Shown: in pieces, positions 27,528 through 36,618 of the stretch | Layout: the number at the start of each line of letters is the position of its first letter | Position numbering within the stretch: position 1 is the stretch's first letter | Assembly (NCBI GenBank): GCA_030065915.1 | Contig: JASJCQ010000001.1 | Coordinates: forward strand, 172,385-236,384 | Origin: Woeseiaceae bacterium | Lineage (GTDB): Bacteria; Pseudomonadota; Gammaproteobacteria; Steroidobacterales; Woeseiaceae | DNA: 64,000 nucleotides | Direction of reading: 5' to 3' | The notes under the pieces: generated by a model | The model's input: only the letters and a program-made list of their open reading frames with translations | Told to the model about the DNA's origin: nothing | Database searches by the model: none | Position numbers and translations under genes: made by a program

Positions 27528-28601
27528 TCAGGCTGCAGCGTGAAGCCTGCGTTTTCTCCGGATGTGCGCTCGATGCGATCTGGCAATTGCTAAAATGACC
27601 TTGCGCTGCGTGATCCCGAGTACCGCCCACAAGGCGAACATGATGAACTCCGGCACGCCGGCGAAATGGGCGCTAATGCCAGCGATAGCATAGATCAACT
27701 GCAAGCCGGACAACGTTCCCAGAACCCGCCGGACACCCAGGCCCCCGCTCTTCAGTATGTGATGGAAGTGATCTCGCCCGGGCTGCAAGGGTGACTTGCC
27801 CTTCATCATGCGCCGAACAAAACACGTCAGGCAGTCGAAAATAGGCAACGCCGCGAACCAGAGGCAGATCACGGGAGAGACCAGGCGGTCGCTGCCCTGG
27901 CTCATGCCAAGAGCGATCCAGACTATGGTGAAACCGATCATCGTGCTACCGGCGTCGCCCATGAAGGAGCGAATAGGGCGATTCCAAACGACAGGGAAAT
28001 TAAAAACCAGGAAGCCGCCGACGGCCGCACTGACTGTCAGCGCCAGCGCCGTAGCCGGAGAGGCGTAACCGCCGACCGCCGCGAGCGCCAGGAGCGCAAT
28101 CAGTGCGAGACAGCCGGCAAGACCGTCGATACCGTCCACCAGGTTGTACGCATTAATCATTGTGAGCGTGACAACCGTTGTGAAGATCAGCGCCAATGGG
28201 CCGAGTTCTATCACTCCGAAGCCGAACGGATTGCCAAGGTCAGCCAACAGATACTTACCGCCGTAAACCATTATAAGGACCACGGCAATCTGAGTGACGA
28301 TTCTGACAAATGGAGATAATGTGTACTTGTCGTCAAAGACGCCAATCGCGATCAGCAGGAAGGACGCACTGAACAGGCTGGCCAGCTCGACACTCGGCCC
28401 AAGCGCCATCAGTAGTCCCGCGAAAACACCCTGAAACATCGCGAGCCCGCCAATGACCGGAACGTCACCGAGGTGCGATTTTCGGCCACCTGGGCGGTCC
28501 AACAGGCCGACACTGGTAGCAAACGGTCTGAGCGCGAACATGAACGAGATGGTTACGACGAATGCGATGGTAATCGCCGGTATTAAAGTAGGCTCGCTCA
28601 T
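27528..28601 (-). CDS. wecA: WecA-like undecaprenyl-phosphate N-acetylglucosaminyl-1-phosphate transferase
   Basis: A 357-residue membrane protein with about 10-11 helices of the MraY/WecA/TagO family, which load an N-acetylhexosamine-1-phosphate from UDP onto undecaprenyl phosphate. Family signatures seen are LLDRPGGRKSHLGDVPVIGG (residues 34-53), INAYNLVDGIDGLAGCLA near 150, SFMGDAGSTMIGF near 213 and GRDHFHHILKSGGLG near 275. With the sugar transferase at 16.7 kb this gives the window two different initiating enzymes, consistent with two polymers. It could also serve enterobacterial-common-antigen-like or O-antigen synthesis. Confidence 0.87.
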   Translation of the reverse strand: MSEPTLIPAITIAFVVTISFMFALRPFATSVGLLDRPGGRKSHLGDVPVIGGLAMFQGVFAGLLMALGPSVELASLFSASFLLIAIGVFDDKYTLSPFVRIVTQIAVVLIMVYGGKYLLADLGNPFGFGVIELGPLALIFTTVVTLTMINAYNLVDGIDGLAGCLALIALLALAAVGGYASPATALALTVSAAVGGFLVFNFPVVWNRPIRSFMGDAGSTMIGFTIVWIALGMSQGSDRLVSPVICLWFAALPIFDCLTCFVRRMMKGKSPLQPGRDHFHHILKSGGLGVRRVLGTLSGLQLIYAIAGISAHFAGVPEFIMFALWAVLGITQRKVILAIARSHRAHIRRKRRLHAAA

Positions 28602-29185
28602 ATATCAGGCTCGGTATTGCTCAATTTTCAAGTCAGGATCAATGCACTCGTTCTGCCAATCACAACGAGCTCGACGCCCGTTTGGTTGACGGCCGTGGGT
28701 AACAATTCTTTAATTTTTCCCCAAAATAGCGCGATAACGACCACATCCGGCAATAATAGCGGCCTGCTTATGCTTCGCGAAGGATAGTTCCGCGCCTAGG
28801 AATATGCAACGATATATGACAAATATGTGACTTAAACCCATGAAAATGCTAATGGCGTAGACTCGCGACGAGATCCTGGACCTCAAGCCGCTGATACGTC
28901 GTCAATCATTTCAGCAAATGACAACGTCAGTGCAAAGTTCAGATGCTGCAGGTCAGGTACTCATCGCGAGCAAATCACCATCTCATTGCCTGAACAAAGA
29001 AGCGTCCCAGTCAGGATTCTGACCGGGCATCCTTTCAAGCTCAGCGTCGCGGTCGGCCGCGCTTCGCAGGATGAATCGACGTTTTCCCATGCAGCGGGAT
29101 ACCGTAGACTTCGCGGGTTTGCGAATGCCAAACGCCCATCTATCCATAGACTGCACGATCTGGGCGTCAAGGAAGAAACCGCCGA
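28602..29185. other. 584-bp divergent intergenic region
   Basis: It separates the minus-strand wecA-like gene from the plus-strand formyltransferase gene and should carry both promoters. It is AT-richer than average at 28680-28860. Only short, overlapping non-gene-like frames are present. A partial GTCACAT half-site occurs at 28824-28832 without its second arm. Confidence 0.5.
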
Positions 29186-29950
29186 ATGAAGATACTACTT
29201 GTAACGCAGAACGAACCGTTTTACCTGGCAGAGTCTTTCCATCATCTGTTAGAGAACTTGCCGGAAGGCGCGGTGCTGAGCGACGCGATCATTCTCCCTT
29301 CATCGCCGTTTGGTAAGAAGCTCTCGTTTTTTCAGAGAGCGATGCACACGCGCGCTATCTTCGGAAACCGGTTCTTCATGAGATACGCAATTCGCTTCCT
29401 GGTTCGAAAGCTCGGCCGGTCTCCCAGCGTAGAGGACACGCTTCGCAAACACGGTGTGAGGACTCACCGCATTGTCGGGTCGATCAACAGCACCGAAAAC
29501 CTTGACTTCATCGAGGGCCTGGACGCTGACGTGCTGCTATCCGTCGCCGGCAACCAGATCTTCAAGCGCCCTCTTCTCGATATTCCGAAGATTTGCTCAC
29601 TCAATCTGCATACTGCCTTGTTGCCAAAGTATCGCGGACTGATGCCCAGTTTCTGGGTGATCAGGAACCAGGAAATTGAGACCGGCGTCTCCGTGTTCAT
29701 GATCGACGAAGGAATTGACAGCGGCCCAATCGTGGTTCAAAAGCGTATGAACATCGAAGGTATGTCGCAGGAGACGCTGATCCGCGACTCGAAGCTGCTC
29801 GGCATGACAGCCATTTGCGAAGCCATGGAAAAAATACTGGCCGGAGATATGACGACTATCGACAATCCGGAAGATCAGGCAACCTATTACTCTTTCCCGA
29901 CCAGAGAGGATGTGCTCGAGTTCCGTCGGGTAGGTGGACGTTTTTTCTGA
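29186..29950 (+). CDS. Formyltransferase-family protein (sugar N-formyltransferase-like)
   Basis: A 254-residue member of the 10-formyltetrahydrofolate-dependent formyltransferase fold. The catalytic Asn is in LLSVAGNQIF near 115, the His in SLNLHTALLPKYRGLMPSFW near 135, and the Asp in GVSVFMIDEGIDSGPIVVQ near 170. It is too short for methionyl-tRNA formyltransferase and lies in a polysaccharide locus, so formylation of an amino sugar is the likeliest role (inference). AAGGAAG precedes the ATG by about 11 bases. Its stop overlaps the start of the deacetylase gene (ATGA), which suggests deacetylation and formylation act on the same sugar. Confidence 0.75.
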   Translation: MKILLVTQNEPFYLAESFHHLLENLPEGAVLSDAIILPSSPFGKKLSFFQRAMHTRAIFGNRFFMRYAIRFLVRKLGRSPSVEDTLRKHGVRTHRIVGSINSTENLDFIEGLDADVLLSVAGNQIFKRPLLDIPKICSLNLHTALLPKYRGLMPSFWVIRNQEIETGVSVFMIDEGIDSGPIVVQKRMNIEGMSQETLIRDSKLLGMTAICEAMEKILAGDMTTIDNPEDQATYYSFPTREDVLEFRRVGGRFF

Positions 29951-30807
29951 TGAAGATTCTGACTTTTGACATAGAGGACTGGTTCCATATTCTGGATAAC
30001 GACAGCACGAAAACCGTGGAGAGTTGGTCCGGAAGAGAATCAATTCTTCAGCAAAGCGTTAGCTGGATACTGGAGACGCTGGAATCACATGACCAGCAAG
30101 CCACGTTTTTCTGTCTTGGCTGGGTAGCCGAAGAACATCCTGATGTCGTCAGGATGATCCATGAGCAGGGTCATGAAATCGCCTGCCATTCATTTGCTCA
30201 CCAGCTTGTGTACGAGATGACGCCGGACGAGTTCAAGGCAGACACCACGCGGGCCATCCAACAGCTTGAAGACCTGACCGGGGAAAAGGTCACCACCTAC
30301 AGAGCACCAGGGTTTTCGATTACATCCGACTGTTCGTGGGCTTTTGAAGTACTTGCGGATTCCGGCATCGAGGTTGATTGCTCCGTGTTTCCAGCAAGGC
30401 GAGCCCATGGGGGCCTGCACAGCATGGACATAACGAAGCCGGCGATTGGAATGGTTTCCGGACACTCGTCAACCCTGAAGCTCTTTCCCATGAACTACCG
30501 GAAAGCGCTCGGAAGACGCTTTATCTATTCCGGAGGGGGTTATTTCAGGCTCGCGCCAGAAGCGCTGCTCAAACGCTGGTTTGCCGATGACGACTACGTC
30601 ATGACCTATTTTCATCCCCGGGATTTCGAGCCGGACCAACCGATGGTAGACGGGCTTTCTTCAGTGCGAAGATTCAAGAGCTACTACGGAATCAATAAGG
30701 CGGGTGACAAGCTGAAATCGCTCTTACAGGAAGTCAGGTTTACTGATGTACGCTCAGCAGACCGTTCAACAGACTGGCAGAACGCGCGGCGAATTCAGCT
30801 GACGTAG
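29950..30807 (+). CDS. XrtA-type polysaccharide deacetylase (DUF3473-like)
   Basis: A 285-residue NodB-domain enzyme. The opening ILTFDIEDWFHIL supplies the catalytic and metal Asp residues; HEIACHSFAHQLVYEM near 75 carries the metal-binding His pair; YRAPGFSI near 117 and the C-terminal DYVMTYFHPRDFEPDQP near 218 match the exosortase-associated deacetylase branch. It starts at the ATG overlapping the formyltransferase stop; longer frames begin inside that gene. In most XrtA loci this gene lies beside the FemAB and chain-length genes. Here it is about 25 kb away, with a second NodB protein in its place. Confidence 0.85.
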   Translation: MKILTFDIEDWFHILDNDSTKTVESWSGRESILQQSVSWILETLESHDQQATFFCLGWVAEEHPDVVRMIHEQGHEIACHSFAHQLVYEMTPDEFKADTTRAIQQLEDLTGEKVTTYRAPGFSITSDCSWAFEVLADSGIEVDCSVFPARRAHGGLHSMDITKPAIGMVSGHSSTLKLFPMNYRKALGRRFIYSGGGYFRLAPEALLKRWFADDDYVMTYFHPRDFEPDQPMVDGLSSVRRFKSYYGINKAGDKLKSLLQEVRFTDVRSADRSTDWQNARRIQLT

Positions 30808-30874
30808 GCGCTCTTCGACCGTCTATTAACAGCACAGTCCGACAAGGGTCTCAGGAGGCGTGGACGCAGTTCGG

Positions 30875-31984
30875 CTAGGGTTGCTCCAGCACGCGATCTA
30901 TTTCGCGGGCGTATTGCTCAACGATGTAGTCCCAGTTGTATTTCTTATTGATGGTCGATTTGTTCTTTTCGATCTCATCCGGATAACTACTCTCATTCGC
31001 TTGAGTGGCCTCGAGAATTCGCACAACATCATCGCTTCCCGAGAAGAAGCGATCCGTGTTCTCAAGCACGCTGCGATTAAAGGGGTTGTCGTGAGCGGCA
31101 ATCAGTGAACCGGCCGCCATCGCCTCGATCAGTGACGGATTTGTACCGCCGACAGAGTGCCCATGAAAACACACCGCCGAGTGTTGTCTCAACGAGTTGA
31201 GTTTGGGCTGATCGTAAATTCCTCCGACAAACCGGACGTTGTCTGAGGCAAACTGCTCCGTCAGCATTTTGCCATGCAGCGTGTCGGTTCCGCCAACGAC
31301 AATCACAGGAAGGTCAACACCTGCGTCTGCATGTCCCTGCAACACGAGCTCGATATTGTTCTCGGGCTCAAGCCTGGCGATCACCAGAGCGAACTGTCCG
31401 GATACCAGGTTGTGCTCTTCGAGTACGCTATCATCGAACTCTGGCGGATAGTCGACGCCGTAGGCGATCGTCGCCGAGTCCGCGCCGTATTGTTCCTTGA
31501 GATAGTCGGCGATGCCGCCGTTATCGGCGACCAGGCTATCGGAGAACCGAACACCGAGCCTCTCAAAGAACTGGGTAGCCCGGCGAACTGCGGGGCTCCA
31601 TTTCGCCCTCTTCCATTCGAGACCATCCATGTTGGTGATGACTTTTGCCCGAATAAACGGGCGCAAGAGAAGCAGAGACAACGACGAACTCTGGTATCCC
31701 AGTTCGATAACGACGTCTGCGCCAGAGCGCATAGCGTCCCACAGGCAGATTCCGTCATAGATGAAATGGGCAAGTGGTCCCAGCTTCTTTTCCGGGCAAT
31801 ATCGCTTCCTGATCTGAACGCCGCCCAATTCCCCGGATTCGTAAGGGTGCCAGTCGGGGTTATACACAGTCACCCGGTATCCTGAGCGCACCAGACCCTG
31901 CGACAGCATCTCCGCACACTGCTCAAAACCGCCGTACAGGTTGGGTATCCCGCGTGTGCCCAGAATCGCGACTCTAACGCTCAC
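30875..31984 (-). CDS. Family-4 glycosyltransferase with DUF1972-type N-terminus
   Basis: A 369-residue GT-B glycosyltransferase. The N-terminal VAILGTRGIPNLYGGFEQCA is the DUF1972 hallmark shared by rhamnosyl-/fucosyl-type transferases; VITNMDGLEWKRAKW near 120 and DSLVADNGGIADYL near 155 follow the same pattern. The C-terminal half has VIARLEPENNIELVLQG near 200 and [19 protein letters not shown] near 280, where Glu of the EX7E-type motif is expected. The donor sugar is not predictable; rhamnose is plausible given rfbABCD. Start codon GTG. It converges on the deacetylase gene. Confidence 0.85.
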   Translation of the reverse strand: MSVRVAILGTRGIPNLYGGFEQCAEMLSQGLVRSGYRVTVYNPDWHPYESGELGGVQIRKRYCPEKKLGPLAHFIYDGICLWDAMRSGADVVIELGYQSSSLSLLLLRPFIRAKVITNMDGLEWKRAKWSPAVRRATQFFERLGVRFSDSLVADNGGIADYLKEQYGADSATIAYGVDYPPEFDDSVLEEHNLVSGQFALVIARLEPENNIELVLQGHADAGVDLPVIVVGGTDTLHGKMLTEQFASDNVRFVGGIYDQPKLNSLRQHSAVCFHGHSVGGTNPSLIEAMAAGSLIAAHDNPFNRSVLENTDRFFSGSDDVVRILEATQANESSYPDEIEKNKSTINKKYNWDYIVEQYAREIDRVLEQP

Positions 31985-32034
31985 CGAAAAACTCTATCTC
32001 TGAGGTACTCAAACTGTCAGAAGCAACTATCTCG

Positions 32035-32775
32035 TTACGACTTTTGGCAGACAGCGAGTACTTTTCCACCCAGCTTGTTCAGCAGGGGCAAGCGATCGAA
32101 AGCTCGTTCAATTGCCATGCGACCGTCCCTTGACGTCGGGAACGGCATACCCGAAGGATAAAAATCCATTGAGTTGACAGAGAGCGATGCAGGTGTCTGG
32201 TTTGCGAACCACCCCCGAACTTCACCGGGCTTGTACAGACGACTGTAATAATTCCTGTTGAGCGGATTAAGGGCGTTTTGAAGCAGGAGCACAAAACGCC
32301 CGCCCGGTTTCAGGACGCGGCAGACTTCATCAACACCCTTGGTTGGATCGTTCAAGTGTTGGAACACTCGACATGAGTAAACCACATCAAAGGAGTTATC
32401 CTCGAAAGGCAGTTCCTGAATGTCCCCATTTTCCCACGTCACAGAATTATTGTTGGGTATGTCTTTGAACAGCTGCTGGCCGATTCCGGTGGCTTCCTCG
32501 GACTGGTCGAACGCGGTGATGTCGAGATCACTGATGTTGTCTACGACACCCAGCAAGATCCTGCCCCAACCGCATCCGGCGTCGAGAATCTTCTGGCCAT
32601 CTTTGATCCCGGAATACTCAAGCACGACGCGTACTGTGTTGTTCCAGGTATGTGTGCCAACGTAGTTGGCGTACTCTTCCTTGAAAACCTCATTACCTTC
32701 AATGCCGGAGAGCGACGAGTAGTAGTTACCCCATTCCTGTTTCGTCTCGTCAGCGCTAAGGTCCCTGTTTGTCAT
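32035..32775 (-). CDS. Class I SAM-dependent methyltransferase
   Basis: A 246-residue cytosolic methyltransferase. Motif I is KILDAGCGWGRILLGV near residue 64, motif II lies around DITAFDQSEEA, and FEDNSFDVVYSCRVFQHL near 125 is motif IV with a Gln-His variant. CRVLKPGGRFVLLLQNALNP follows. The ATG at 32773-32775 has GGGAAG eight bases upstream; a TTG five codons earlier is less likely. It overlaps the end of the kinase-like gene by 20 bases, indicating a coupled pair. It probably methylates a sugar, a phosphate or the polymer end. Confidence 0.85.
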   Translation of the reverse strand: MTNRDLSADETKQEWGNYYSSLSGIEGNEVFKEEYANYVGTHTWNNTVRVVLEYSGIKDGQKILDAGCGWGRILLGVVDNISDLDITAFDQSEEATGIGQQLFKDIPNNNSVTWENGDIQELPFEDNSFDVVYSCRVFQHLNDPTKGVDEVCRVLKPGGRFVLLLQNALNPLNRNYYSRLYKPGEVRGWFANQTPASLSVNSMDFYPSGMPFPTSRDGRMAIERAFDRLPLLNKLGGKVLAVCQKS

Positions 32776-33670
32776 GCTTTCTTCCCTCAAAAAACAGTTC
32801 TTCGAATTGCTCGATCCAGACCGGATTCAACCCACTAACACCGCGGTCGTCTTCGACAAAACCACGCACGATACCAGCAACCTCACTTTTATCAATCCGG
32901 CATGAGTCGACGTATCGCCTTACCCCAGCCAGAAAATTCCTGCTGGTCGGATTGTCCTTACATAGCAGGTTCTCCACGTCAGCGACCTGAAGCTGCAGAA
33001 CGCGAAGGTCTCGCTGCGAATCGGTGTCCGACTCCTTGCGTCCCAACAAGGTGTAGGTGCCGATATTTGACAGCACCCTCTGATAGTAGAGCCCGAAATG
33101 CAGCAGATCATACAGCACTGATCCATTGGGGCGGAAAAACTCCAGGTCGAGGAGCCCGAAGTCCCCATTCAAAACCATCAGGTTTCCCAACCAAAAGTCG
33201 CCATGCACTGCACAGGTATGGGTTGACGTACCAGCAGGCTCACTGTCGGATTTTGGCGACGCGGACTTCTGGTAGATTTCGGTCAGCGCATCCAACGCGA
33301 AGTCTACGTGGGAGCGGTCCATCCTGCGTCGAAACAAGCCAAGTCTTCCAAGCAATAACTCCCCCGGCAGGTATCCTTGCAGGAATATCGGCCGCCCGTC
33401 GGCGCCACCTACTTTTCCCAGCGGTTGCGGAACACGAACCTTATCGAGCTCCAGGCTGGAGAAGTAGCGTAGTCCGTCGTACTCGGCCTGACAGCGTTCC
33501 ACTGACCTGTCGCTGAATGGACACTTTGCGACCACAGACGGAAAGCGAGTCCCTTCCTCGAACAACATGAGGGAGTACTTTTCGAACGCATTTCCGAATA
33601 GCAAGTACCGCCCTTCCTGAACAGGAATGCCGGTTTCGTCTCGGATCGCTCTGACAAACTGGCTAATCAT
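32756..33670 (-). CDS. Aminoglycoside phosphotransferase/choline-kinase-like protein
   Basis: A 304-residue protein with the APH kinase catalytic loop HGDFWLGNLMVLNGDFGLLD near residue 175 (catalytic Asp, Asn) followed by LEFFRPNGSVLYDLLHFGLY, where the DFG-equivalent Asp is the D of LLDLEFF. The N-lobe contains a plausible Lys in PSVVAKCPFS. The substrate could be a sugar or the end of the glycan. The ATG at 33668-33670 overlaps the stop of the preceding small gene (ATGA); longer frames run inside that gene. Coupling to a methyltransferase recalls WbdD-type kinase/methyltransferase chain terminators. Confidence 0.7.
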   Translation of the reverse strand: MISQFVRAIRDETGIPVQEGRYLLFGNAFEKYSLMLFEEGTRFPSVVAKCPFSDRSVERCQAEYDGLRYFSSLELDKVRVPQPLGKVGGADGRPIFLQGYLPGELLLGRLGLFRRRMDRSHVDFALDALTEIYQKSASPKSDSEPAGTSTHTCAVHGDFWLGNLMVLNGDFGLLDLEFFRPNGSVLYDLLHFGLYYQRVLSNIGTYTLLGRKESDTDSQRDLRVLQLQVADVENLLCKDNPTSRNFLAGVRRYVDSCRIDKSEVAGIVRGFVEDDRGVSGLNPVWIEQFEELFFEGRKHDKQGP

Positions 33671-34140
33671 TTCTGAGCCGTCACCACGACCGAGCGACAC
33701 AAAAAGCGGCTGGCTGGAATAACCCGCACTGCCCACATGAACAAGCGCTGCAACACCCGCTCCTTAAGCTTGAGTGAATAGCGCCTCGGCAACAGGACAT
33801 CGCGAAGCAGGAACAAGTGAATCGCCTTGGCGTCATACGGGAAGAAGAAGCGCGGATTCTCGATGCTGGGATAGACGCCGAACACACGAATATCCTCGGA
33901 TACCTCGGCGCGGACTATCCGGACAAGTCGATCGAAAGCCCCGGCGCTGCCGATCCGAGTGCCGACAAATCGGGCCACCACAACAAACAAATAGTGCCGA
34001 ATCGGAAACTGCAGCTGCACAGACACCGCCTCGCCCGGCTGAAGGTCACTGCAGAACTCCTCCAGTCGCACCAAGTCCGTGTTTTCAGGCCTGATCCTGA
34101 TCGGCCGGCATTCCGCCGGATTCAGCTGATCAACCAGCAT
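33667..34140 (-). CDS. Unrecognised 157-residue protein coupled to the kinase-like gene
   Basis: I do not recognise a family. Its features are an acidic N-terminus, FPIRHYLFVVVARFVG near residue 48, FGVYPSIENPRFFFPYDAKA near 87 and a basic C-terminus (LLPRRYSLKLKERVLQRL, then ASRFLCRSVVVTAQK). The PSIENPRF...P pattern followed by a basic stretch resembles the tail seen after the SAM-binding core of some glycan methyltransferases, but no SAM motif is present, so it could be a remnant or a separate accessory domain. It overlaps the kinase gene by four bases and follows the epimerase gene after 201 bp. Confidence 0.6.
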   Translation of the reverse strand: MLVDQLNPAECRPIRIRPENTDLVRLEEFCSDLQPGEAVSVQLQFPIRHYLFVVVARFVGTRIGSAGAFDRLVRIVRAEVSEDIRVFGVYPSIENPRFFFPYDAKAIHLFLLRDVLLPRRYSLKLKERVLQRLFMWAVRVIPASRFLCRSVVVTAQK

Positions 34141-34341
34141 TCACTGAACCGTCCAATTCAATTCACTACGTTCGGGGCGCGCCGTATCGACAGACGAGGC
34201 TGTGCAGGCCAGGACAAGCCACCGGAGCGTCAAAATCGGCACTAGCTCCGAAATCCCTGAAGGAAAGTCTGCGCGGCATGCGTACGAAAGTCATCGTCCC
34301 GCTGCGACCATTGCCGACGACAGAGATCTGACTTGCCTTCG

Positions 34342-35256
34342 TCATCTTTCCTGTCGAATCCAGGCCCACGTGCGCTTCAAGCCATCTTCCAATCCGAACT
34401 CAGGAGACCACCCCATCTCGTTCTGAACCTTTGCAATGTCCAGAATGACTTCTGGTATGTCAAAGTTTCGGGCCGGCAGAAAGTCTACCGTTAATGATTC
34501 CCCTGAAACGGCTTCGATTGATCGCACGATGTCGAGTATGGACACCCCGCGGCCACTGCCCGCATTGAACACACCGGATACGTCCTTTTCTCCGGCGACA
34601 ACGCATAATTTTGCCAGGTCCCCAACGTACAAATAGTCCCGCACAACGGAACCATCTCCCCAAATCTGTACTGAGCTTCCCTCGTGCAATCGCATCATGA
34701 AAGTGTTCACAATGCCCTGGACTCCCAAATGTCCTTGGCGCTCCCCGTAAGGATTTGCGGCCCTTAGAATGACGCTGTCAATGCCATGAAGGTCCTGAAA
34801 CATTTGCAAGTAGTTTTCGATTGCCAACTTGACAACGCCATACGAGCACTGCGGGCGAAGTGGGTGCGACTCCGGAATTGGCAACGACTTGGGAATGCCA
34901 TAAACAGTCCCACCAGACGACAAATAGACGACCTTTTTGACACCGAGGTCAACCATGCATGAGAGCAAGTCGAGTGTTGGCAGTAAGTTGCCTCTTACGT
35001 CTTCTACAGGATCCAAATTCGATGTTGAAGGGACTGTTGTACTTATCAGATGATAGATCACATCAACGTCTGACATTGCCTCATACAACGTCGACTTATC
35101 CCGGAAGTCGCCGTAGACCACATCTGCGGAGGTCTCCGGCAATCTGCTCGACCCGGACGCTCGATCGAGAATGCGAACCGAATGACCAGCAGCGAGTAGT
35201 GATTCGACAACGTGTCCGCCGATGAAACCGAGTCCACCTAGCACCAGCGCCTTCAT
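34342..35256 (-). CDS. NAD-dependent sugar epimerase/dehydratase (SDR)
   Basis: A 304-residue extended SDR. The Rossmann motif is VLGGLGFIGGHVVESLL (residues 5-21), STTVPSTSNLDPVEDVRGN marks substrate-side loops, VYLSSGGTVYGIP near 115 gives the catalytic Ser/Thr, and the Tyr-x3-Lys pair is in CSYGVVKLAIENYL near 142. It resembles UDP-glucose 4-epimerase-like enzymes; the exact sugar cannot be told. Its ATG overlaps the stop of the upstream glycosyltransferase gene (ATGA). Confidence 0.83.
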   Translation of the reverse strand: MKALVLGGLGFIGGHVVESLLAAGHSVRILDRASGSSRLPETSADVVYGDFRDKSTLYEAMSDVDVIYHLISTTVPSTSNLDPVEDVRGNLLPTLDLLSCMVDLGVKKVVYLSSGGTVYGIPKSLPIPESHPLRPQCSYGVVKLAIENYLQMFQDLHGIDSVILRAANPYGERQGHLGVQGIVNTFMMRLHEGSSVQIWGDGSVVRDYLYVGDLAKLCVVAGEKDVSGVFNAGSGRGVSILDIVRSIEAVSGESLTVDFLPARNFDIPEVILDIAKVQNEMGWSPEFGLEDGLKRTWAWIRQER

Positions 35257-36470
35257 CCAACTGCCTCTTCGTAAATTTCGATCAGACTTCCATAGAACTT
35301 GTCGTCATTGAATTCTGCCTCAACGTACGACCTGCAGTTTCTTCCCATTTCTATTACCAATTCGACATTGGAAAAAAGCCGGTCAATCTGCTCAGCCAGT
35401 TCCTGTGAACTCGATGCTTCGTAAGTCAAGCCGCGGGATCCATGCTCTACCAATTCAGGAATTCCGCCCCGCTTTGTTCCTATTACAGGTTTCGCATGCG
35501 CAAACGACTGCAGAATTACGTAGGGAAAATTCTCATGCCAGAGAGACGGCACAACGACAAAGCGACATTGCCGAACAATTTCGTTCAGATCTTCACCCCA
35601 CTGGGCGCCCAGAAATTGGATATTCGTTGCGCCCGATTCGCGAACCGCAACTTCCAGCTGATGCAAATCCGGCCCATCTCCCACGATAACCACGGGGATT
35701 TTTGGCGTCATTGTCGCCGCCTCGACCAATACATCAACGCCCTTCTCATCAATGATCCGTCCGAAATACAACACGTATTCACCGGGTTCGTAATTTGGTG
35801 TGCATTCAAACGGATTGAACGGATTGCGCAGTTTCCGCCAAGTGAACGAGTCTCTCCCCCAAAACTCCTCGGTCTTTTTCGCCATAAATTCACTGGCAAA
35901 CAGGTACATATTTACATTCTTCCTGTATATGTTCAGAAATTCATGAACGTATGCTTCAAGAGAGCTAGCTACGCTGATCATTCGAGAGTCGTGCGCACAC
36001 TTGTTGATCGCCGCTCGAATGTACTTGCCGCCCTTACACTCCTCGCAAACCTTGCCGTGATGAAACAGCTTGTAGTTTGGGCAGATGTGCTTGTAGTCGT
36101 TGCAGCTCATTAAGATCGGTATTTTGGCTTTTGATGCAGCATCAAGGATTGAAGGAGTAAGGTGCAGATATATTGCGAACACATGTATCAGATCTGGTTT
36201 GAAGTCCGCGATAAGTCTCTCCATCGATCTTTTTGCATCAAACGAATAAACCATGCGAGGGAATGTGAGAATTCCAGAAACAAGGTTCTTCCCCCGAAAC
36301 TCGTTTCCTTTGGGAAAGTACTCCTGCCAAGGTGTTGATTGCCCTTCCTGGGCAATTGAAAAATAAGCGACCTCATGCCCTCTTTCCTCGAGGACTCGAC
36401 CGACCTCCAAATAGAAAAACTCGGCGCCTCCCTGAACGGTGAAGTGGTTGTGGGCCAGTATGATTCTCAT
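35253..36470 (-). CDS. Family-4 glycosyltransferase
   Basis: A 405-residue GT-B enzyme. It opens with MRIILAHNHFTVQGGAEFFY; LMSCNDYKHICPNYKLFHHG near 117 and VCEECKGGKYIRAAINKC near 138 form a Cys/His-rich insertion often seen in this subgroup. YVLYFGRIIDEKGVDVLVEA near 232 and PSLWHENFPYVILQSFAHAKP near 310 hold the donor-binding Glu residues. The ATG at 36468-36470 with AAGGA eight bases upstream was taken; the longer frame has a poor leader. It is coupled to the epimerase gene downstream. Confidence 0.87.
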   Translation of the reverse strand: MRIILAHNHFTVQGGAEFFYLEVGRVLEERGHEVAYFSIAQEGQSTPWQEYFPKGNEFRGKNLVSGILTFPRMVYSFDAKRSMERLIADFKPDLIHVFAIYLHLTPSILDAASKAKIPILMSCNDYKHICPNYKLFHHGKVCEECKGGKYIRAAINKCAHDSRMISVASSLEAYVHEFLNIYRKNVNMYLFASEFMAKKTEEFWGRDSFTWRKLRNPFNPFECTPNYEPGEYVLYFGRIIDEKGVDVLVEAATMTPKIPVVIVGDGPDLHQLEVAVRESGATNIQFLGAQWGEDLNEIVRQCRFVVVPSLWHENFPYVILQSFAHAKPVIGTKRGGIPELVEHGSRGLTYEASSSQELAEQIDRLFSNVELVIEMGRNCRSYVEAEFNDDKFYGSLIEIYEEAVG

Positions 36471-36618
36471 TGGCGAGTCCTTAAGATACCCTGCCGCCTG
36501 TGCCCGAAGCCACAGGCCTCTATGACGCGCCCACAAGTACTGGGAAGGTCGAAAGATTCTCGGACCACCGACTCCGACCCATCAACTAACTGGCAAAATT
36601 TGTTCACACAGAGCATTC

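Noticed and set aside
28824..28832. GTCACAT half-site upstream of the wecA-like gene
   Set aside because: The second arm of the palindrome seen before manC and tviB is missing and the distance to the gene is about three times larger.
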